Below, one piece after another: positions 5,173 through 9,146 of a stretch of 9,146 nt of DNA. A model generated the notes under the pieces. It saw only the letters and a list, made by a program, of their open reading frames with translations, was not told the origin of the DNA and made no database searches. The translations under genes and the position numbers were made by a program. The first letter of the stretch is position 1; each line of letters opens with the position of its first letter. This DNA is from Flavobacteriales bacterium (GTDB lineage Bacteria; Bacteroidota; Bacteroidia; Flavobacteriales; BACL11). Location of the stretch: assembly GCA_018664745.1 (NCBI GenBank), contig JABJNS010000034.1:1-9146 (forward strand). Reading direction: 5' to 3'.

Positions 5173-6393
5173 TTATAAACTGAAATCTAAATCAACATTT
5201 AATTTTTGAGCCAACAATTTCTGTGCTAATAATTTCACCTCTTCTACTGATATATTTTCAATTGCTTCAGAAGCGAATGCGTAGGTTAATACTGCTTTTG
5301 CTTCTTCAATACCAATTCCTCTACTTCTCATGTAGAAAAGTGCATCTTCATCCAACTGCCCAATAGTACAACCATGACTACATTTTACATCATCAGCATA
5401 AATTTCCAATTGTGGTTTGCTATCAATACTTGAATGGTCACTTAATAATAAGTTGTTATTGGACTGGAATGCATCAATTTTCTGTGCATCCTGTCTAACC
5501 ATTATCTTACCGTTAAACACTCCCTTAGAGTGTCCTAAATAAACTCCTTTGTACATTTCATTACTCCTGCAATGTGCACTTTTATGGTCTACAAAAGTAT
5601 GGTTATCAGCAAGCTGATTGTTGTCCAGTATTGAAACGCCATTCATATTGCTTTCGCAATTAGAACCGTTTTGTTCAAAGTTTAAATTATTTCTAGTGAA
5701 TGAACCGCCAAAAATAAGAGTATTAATATCACAAGTAGAATCCTTTTCTTGATATACATTTACAGTATCAATTAACCTAGATTCTGGTGTGTTATCCTGT
5801 ATTTTATTGTATTCTACTTTAGTATTTTTAGCGCAATGTATCTGAGTAAAATGATTTACTAATGAGGTTGAGTTGTTCAAGTTTTGAATTCTTTCAACAA
5901 ACTTAACTTCAGTATTATCTCCTACAGAAATTTGATTTCTGTATTGAGAGAAATTATTTTCTGTAGCTGAGAAAAACAAGATCTCAATAGGACTTTCCAG
6001 TATAATATTCTTATCTACTGTAATTGTAAATCCATTTTGAGCAAGGGCTTTATTCAGTTGTAACATACTATCAGTTGTATTGCTTTCAAACTCAGCAAAG
6101 CCACTAATACTAATTCCTTTAATGCTTGGAGTATTTATCAGTTTCCCATCAGAGAAAATGATTCTATTCTCAAATCCTAAAGAATATTTTTCTATTGTTG
6201 AAGCGTCAATAACTGCTCCAGTATTTTCAATAGTATATTCGTTAGTAACTATCTTTTTTAGGGAAGTATACTTCCACTCTTCATCTTTGGTTGTTGGGAA
6301 TCCCTTAGTAAGAAAAGAAGTAAGGACTTCTTGCTTTTCAGCAGATACCTGAATCCCTTCAGAATACGATTTTAAATTTTCAATTAAGCCCAC
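5173..6393 (-). CDS. sufD: SufD, Fe-S cluster scaffold subunit (GTG start)
   Basis: The 406-aa protein is the SufB paralogue that pairs with SufB in the SufBC2D scaffold. The N-terminal TKGFPTTKDEEWKYTSL (29-45), a beta-helical middle (about 130-330), and KCSHGCTIGQLDEDALFYM (337-355) with C338 and H340 are characteristic; H340 aligns with the essential E. coli SufD His360. The start codon is GTG at 6393-6391: an in-frame TAA lies two codons upstream and the next internal Met (residue 110) is far too late, so GTG is the only sensible start. The gene overlaps the end of sufC by 10 bp. Near the C-terminus an imperfect tandem repeat of LLAQK (388-397) lengthens the final helix slightly. Confidence 0.95.
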   Translation of the reverse strand: MGLIENLKSYSEGIQVSAEKQEVLTSFLTKGFPTTKDEEWKYTSLKKIVTNEYTIENTGAVIDASTIEKYSLGFENRIIFSDGKLINTPSIKGISISGFAEFESNTTDSMLQLNKALAQNGFTITVDKNIILESPIEILFFSATENNFSQYRNQISVGDNTEVKFVERIQNLNNSTSLVNHFTQIHCAKNTKVEYNKIQDNTPESRLIDTVNVYQEKDSTCDINTLIFGGSFTRNNLNFEQNGSNCESNMNGVSILDNNQLADNHTFVDHKSAHCRSNEMYKGVYLGHSKGVFNGKIMVRQDAQKIDAFQSNNNLLLSDHSSIDSKPQLEIYADDVKCSHGCTIGQLDEDALFYMRSRGIGIEEAKAVLTYAFASEAIENISVEEVKLLAQKLLAQKLNVDLDFSL

Positions 6394-7145
6394 TGTTTAT
6401 CCGCTTCTTTAGTTACCCAATCATATCCTTTTTCTTCTAGCTCATGTGCTAGTTCTGCTCCACCAGACTTGATGATTCTACCATTGTAAAGTACATGTAC
6501 AAAATCAGGAACAATATAGTCCAATAATCTTTGGTAATGCGTAATAACAATAGTAGCATTGTCTGCACTTTTTAGTTTGTTTACTCCATTAGCAACAATT
6601 CTAAGTGCATCAATATCTAAACCTGAATCAGTTTCGTCCAAAATAGCTAATTTGGGTTCTAACATTGCCATTTGGAAAATCTCATTTCTTTTCTTTTCTC
6701 CACCAGAAAATCCTTCATTCATGTTACGCGATAAGTATCCTTGCTTAATGCTTAACAATTCCATTTTTTCACGCATCATTTTTAACAAATCTTTAGTTGG
6801 CATTGGCTCTAAACCTTGTGCTTTTCTTTTTTCTGAAATAGAAGTTTTGATAAAGTTTGAAACTGAAATTCCTGGAATTTCAACAGGATATTGAAAAGAA
6901 AGAAATACACCATTATGTGCTCTTTCCTCCGGATCTAATTCCAATAAATCTTCTCCGTTAAAAGTGATGTTACCCCCCTCAACTTCATAATCTTCATTAC
7001 CAGCAATTACTGCTGATAGTGTACTTTTACCAGAACCGTTAGGTCCCATGATAGCATGGATTTCTCCTGCTTTCACTTCTAAGTTTATTCCTTTTAGGAT
7101 TTGATTGTCTTCAATTCCTGCTTTTAAGTCTTTTATTTGTAACAT
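6384..7145 (-). CDS. sufC: SufC, Fe-S assembly ATPase
   Basis: The 253-aa ABC-type ATPase powers conformational change of the SufB-SufD scaffold in the cytoplasm; it has no transmembrane partner. Motifs in order are Walker A GPNGSGKST (34-42), the Q-loop at Q85 in FLSFQYPVE, the SufC-type signature FSGGEKKRNE (146-155), Walker B LAILDE (166-171) with the D-loop SGLD (174-177), and the switch histidine H203 in ITHYQRLL. The EKKRNE and HYQRLL forms distinguish SufC from transporter ATPases. It starts with ATG 10 bases after the sufB stop and overlaps sufD by 10 bases. Length and motifs are complete. Confidence 0.97.
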   Translation of the reverse strand: MLQIKDLKAGIEDNQILKGINLEVKAGEIHAIMGPNGSGKSTLSAVIAGNEDYEVEGGNITFNGEDLLELDPEERAHNGVFLSFQYPVEIPGISVSNFIKTSISEKRKAQGLEPMPTKDLLKMMREKMELLSIKQGYLSRNMNEGFSGGEKKRNEIFQMAMLEPKLAILDETDSGLDIDALRIVANGVNKLKSADNATIVITHYQRLLDYIVPDFVHVLYNGRIIKSGGAELAHELEEKGYDWVTKEADKQWA

Positions 7146-7155
7146 TTTCTTGTTT

Positions 7156-8613
7156 TTAACCTACTGAACCTTCAAGGCTGATTTCTAATAATTTTTGTGC
7201 TTCTACTGCAAACTCCATTGGTAATTGGTTTAATACATCTTTACAATACCCATTTACGATTAAGGCAATTGCTGCTTCTGTTCCAATACCTCTTTGGTTG
7301 CAATAAAATATTTGATCTTCTCCAATTTTTGAGGTAGTTGCTTCATGCTCTACTTTGGAAGAATTGTTTTTTACTTCAATGTATGGGAAAGTGTGAGAGC
7401 CACATTTATCTCCCATTAGTAAGGAATCACATTGAGAGAAATTTCTTGAGTTAGTTGCTCCTTTAGATATCTTAACTAATCCTCTGTAATTCCCATCACT
7501 TCTTCCTGCTGATATTCCTTTTGCAATAATGGTACTCTTAGTATTTTTACCTAAGTGAATCATTTTTGTACCTGTATCAGCTTGTTGTTTGTTATTGGTA
7601 ACTGCTACAGAGAAAAATTCTCCAATTGAATTATCTCCTTTTAAAATACAAGAAGGATATTTCCAAGTTACTGCCGAACCTGTTTCTACTTGTGTCCAAG
7701 ATATTTTTGCGTTTTTATGGCAAATTCCTCTTTTGGTTACAAAGTTGAAAACCCCACCAACACCTTCAGCATTTCCTGGGTACCAGTTTTGTACAGTAGA
7801 GTATTTTATATCTGCATCATCCATAGCGATAAGTTCTACTACAGCTGCATGTAATTGATTTTCATCTCGCATTGGAGCAGTACACCCTTCCAAGTAACTT
7901 ACCTGAGAGCCTTCATCAGCAATTAATAATGTTCTTTCAAACTGTCCTGTTCCTGCTTCATTAATTCTAAAATAAGTTGATAGCTCCATAGGGCATTTTA
8001 CTCCTTTTGGAATATAACAAAATGAACCATCAGAAAATACAGCTGCATTTAATGCAGAAAAGAAATTGTCTCTTGCAGGAACAACTGTCCCTAGATATTT
8101 TTTTACTAGCTCAGGATGATCTTGAATTGCATCAGAAATAGAGCAGAAAATAATTCCTTTCTCCGCTAAAGTATCTTTAAAAGAAGTAGCTACAGAAACA
8201 GAATCCATTACAATATCTACAGCAACATTTGCTAATTTTTTTTGTTCATCTATTGAAATTCCTAACTTGTCAAAGGTCTTTTTCATCTCAGGATCTAAAT
8301 CATCTAAACTGTCCAAAACAGGTTTTTGTTTAGGTGCTGAATAATAAATTACATCCTGATAGTTTGGTTTTTCATAGGATACATTTGCCCAATCTGGCTC
8401 TTCCATTTCCAGCCAAGCAGCATATGCTTTTAATCGGTAATCTAACATCCATTTTGGCTCGTTTTTCTTTGCAGAAATAATACGCACCACATCTTCAGAA
8501 AGCCCCTTAGGGATAGTATCTGATTCAATGTCTGTTGTAAATCCGTATTTGTATTCGGTTGTAGTTACCTTTTCTAATAACTCGTCTTCCGACTGTCTTT
8601 TTTGCTCACTCAT
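7156..8613 (-). CDS. sufB: SufB, Fe-S cluster scaffold subunit
   Basis: The 485-aa protein is the core scaffold on which new Fe-S clusters form, working with SufC and SufD and receiving sulfur from SufE. I chose ATG 8613 (MSEQKRQSEDELLEK), 13 bases after the sufA stop. The frame runs on to an ATG at 8700, but those 29 codons lie inside sufA in another frame and do not resemble SufB, whose N-terminus normally begins a few residues before the ELLEKVTTxEYKYGF stretch. With this start, Cys395 (FSQCDSLL) and Glu424 (VEHEATTSKIGEDQ) match the catalytic pair C405/E434 of E. coli SufB with the same 29-residue spacing. The GSFCYIPKGVKCPMELSTYF segment and the C-terminal QRGIGTEAA helix region are typical. 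Length is normal. Confidence 0.96.
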   Translation of the reverse strand: MSEQKRQSEDELLEKVTTTEYKYGFTTDIESDTIPKGLSEDVVRIISAKKNEPKWMLDYRLKAYAAWLEMEEPDWANVSYEKPNYQDVIYYSAPKQKPVLDSLDDLDPEMKKTFDKLGISIDEQKKLANVAVDIVMDSVSVATSFKDTLAEKGIIFCSISDAIQDHPELVKKYLGTVVPARDNFFSALNAAVFSDGSFCYIPKGVKCPMELSTYFRINEAGTGQFERTLLIADEGSQVSYLEGCTAPMRDENQLHAAVVELIAMDDADIKYSTVQNWYPGNAEGVGGVFNFVTKRGICHKNAKISWTQVETGSAVTWKYPSCILKGDNSIGEFFSVAVTNNKQQADTGTKMIHLGKNTKSTIIAKGISAGRSDGNYRGLVKISKGATNSRNFSQCDSLLMGDKCGSHTFPYIEVKNNSSKVEHEATTSKIGEDQIFYCNQRGIGTEAAIALIVNGYCKDVLNQLPMEFAVEAQKLLEISLEGSVG

Positions 8614-8626
8614 TTTTTGTAAATTA

Positions 8627-8950
8627 TTATAGAGAAAAACTTTCCCCACAACCACAAGTCCTGCTTGCGTTTGGGTTGTTGAATACAAATCCTTTTCCAT
8701 TTAATCCGTCAGAAAACTCTAATGTAGTACCAACTAAGTATAAAAAACTTTTTTTACTCACTAAAAGTTTAATGTTATTGTCTTCAATTAACTCATCTTC
8801 TTCATTTTTTTCTGAATCAAAGTCCAATTTATAGCTTAAACCAGAACAACCTCCACTTTCTACACCAACTCTAACAAAGGACTTCCCTTTCTCATCCTTA
8901 TCTAGTAAGTGCAGTAATCTATCTCTTGCTGAATCGCTAATATTTATCAT
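8627..8950 (-). CDS. sufA: SufA / HesB-IscA-type A-type Fe-S carrier
   Basis: The 107-aa A-type carrier protein has the three conserved cysteines of the family: Cys35 in ESGGCSGLSY and Cys99 and Cys101 in the C-terminal RTCGCGESF motif. It accepts clusters from the SufBCD scaffold and delivers them to target proteins. The middle contains FSDGLNGKGFVFNNPNA, the usual HesB-like stretch. ATG 8950 gives the standard family length. It is the first gene of the operon. Just upstream lie a 15-bp near-palindrome (8955-8969) and a -7 box (8979-8986). IscA or ErpA would have a similar sequence; the context in front of sufB favours SufA. Confidence 0.95.
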   Translation of the reverse strand: MINISDSARDRLLHLLDKDEKGKSFVRVGVESGGCSGLSYKLDFDSEKNEEDELIEDNNIKLLVSKKSFLYLVGTTLEFSDGLNGKGFVFNNPNASRTCGCGESFSL

Positions 8951-8954
8951 TTGT

Positions 8955-8969
8955 TTAGAATCGTTCTAA
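8955..8969. promoter_or_regulatory. candidate PerR/Fur-family operator (inverted repeat) in the sufA leader
   Basis: TTAGAA-TCG-TTCTAA is a perfect 6-bp inverted repeat around 3 bases. Read in the 7-1-7 form it matches 11 of 14 defined positions of the PerR box consensus TTATAATnATTATAA. It lies 9 bp downstream of the sufA -7 box and 4 bp before the sufA ATG, so a bound repressor would block early transcription. As RNA it could form a 6-bp stem close to the start codon. Which regulator binds, if any, cannot be told from the sequence. Confidence 0.5.
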
Positions 8970-8978
8970 TTAAGCCGG

Positions 8979-8986
8979 CAAATATA
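8979..8986 (-). promoter_or_regulatory. -7 promoter box for the suf operon
   Basis: The minus strand reads TATATTTG, a full match to the Bacteroidota primary sigma factor -7 motif TAnnTTTG, 28 bp ahead of the sufA ATG. No convincing TTG-type -33 element is seen at the expected distance. The predicted transcript leader would be only about 20-25 nt and would include most or all of the palindrome. Confidence 0.55.
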
Positions 8987-9010
8987 CGAATTTTAAAGCA
9001 GATAATTGTG

Positions 9011-9018
9011 TATCTTTG
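9011..9018 (+). promoter_or_regulatory. -7 promoter box for thiL
   Basis: TATCTTTG fully matches the Bacteroidota -7 motif TAnnTTTG and ends only 5 bp before the thiL ATG at 9024. Transcription would start at or next to the start codon, predicting a leaderless or nearly leaderless mRNA. The -33 element is weak (TTTT at 8991-8994). Confidence 0.5.
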
Positions 9019-9023
9019 CCGCC

Positions 9024-9146
9024 ATGAGTTTACTTGAAGATAAAGGCGTGAATACAACCTCAATTGAGAGTTTGGGGGAGTTTGGTTTGATAGATCATTT
9101 AACAAATGGAATTACAACTAAAAATAGTTCAACTGTTAAAGGTATT
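9024..9146 (+). CDS. thiL: thiamine-monophosphate kinase ThiL, N-terminal 41 residues (3' end outside window)
   Basis: The ATG at 9024 opens a frame that runs to the window edge and encodes MSLLEDKGVNTTSIESLGEF, then GLIDHLTNGITTKNSSTVKG. The LGEFGLIDHLT stretch followed by STVKGI is the N-terminus of Bacteroidota ThiL, just before the GDDAA metal-binding motif that would fall beyond the window. ThiL phosphorylates thiamine monophosphate to thiamine diphosphate using ATP. The gene is divergent from sufA across a 73-bp region, so the two promoters lie close together. The identification rests on a short N-terminal segment but matches well. Confidence 0.85.
   Translation, partial: MSLLEDKGVNTTSIESLGEFGLIDHLTNGITTKNSSTVKGI

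Noticed and set aside
6559..6894. 111-codon open frame on the plus strand
   Set aside because: It is antisense to the SufC signature and Walker B region; high conservation of sufC on the other strand explains the open frame.
8614..8700. 29-codon N-terminal extension of SufB starting at ATG 8700
   Set aside because: It lies inside sufA in another frame, does not resemble SufB, and the start at 8613 gives the normal family N-terminus and the expected spacing of catalytic residues.
1..9146. CRISPR array, tRNA or rRNA gene, insertion sequence or riboswitch
   Set aside because: No regularly spaced repeats, cloverleaf-like segments, transposase motifs or thiamine-box features were seen on either strand.

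Overview
The window looks like chromosomal DNA from a member of the Bacteroidota, probably of Flavobacteriia type. The evidence is the low GC content, the A/T-ending codons, the lack of strong Shine-Dalgarno sequences, -7 boxes of the TAnnTTTG type, and a SUF operon carrying a DUF2480 gene, a family I know mainly from Bacteroidota. This placement comes from recognising proteins and motifs, not from a database search.

Layout from left to right. (1) 1-325, plus strand: the 3' end of an RluF-type 23S rRNA pseudouridine synthase gene. (2) 326-1622, minus strand: a very AT-rich block with two small unrecognised genes. Each has an intact 5' part and an open but start-less continuation in another frame, so both look frameshifted. 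The upstream one (about 101 aa if repaired) begins with a CxxC...CxxC zinc-ribbon-like segment. The downstream one (about 334 aa if repaired) ends against the rluF stop codon. (3) 1673-1828, minus strand: an in-frame but start-less copy of the last 51 codons of a DUF2480 gene, about 86% identical in DNA to the complete DUF2480 gene located 740 bp away. (4) 1828-8950, minus strand: a compact operon in the order sufA-sufB-sufC-sufD-sufS-sufE-sufT-DUF2480-DUF3050. (5) 9024-9146, plus strand: the divergent 5' end of thiL (thiamine-monophosphate kinase).

How the genes work together: SufS takes sulfur from cysteine, SufE relays it to the SufB-SufC-SufD scaffold, SufC supplies ATPase activity, SufA is an A-type carrier for finished clusters, and the SufT (DUF59) protein helps maturation. 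DUF2480 (function unknown, conserved Cys) and DUF3050 (haem-oxygenase-like fold, His/Glu/Asp-rich) share the downstream end of the transcription unit. Junctions are tight: sufD starts at GTG inside the end of sufC, sufD/sufS and sufS/sufE abut as TAAATG, and DUF2480/DUF3050 overlap as TAATG. The one real gap is 141 bp between sufE and sufT, filled with short repeats.

The 73-bp sufA/thiL divergent region holds a -7 box for each direction and a 15-bp near-perfect palindrome (TTAGAA-TCG-TTCTAA) just before the sufA start. It resembles a PerR/Fur-family box and is a candidate operator for the whole operon. The most unusual features are the DUF2480 3'-end duplication flanking the DUF3050 gene, the pair of frameshifted AT-rich orphan genes, and the candidate operator.
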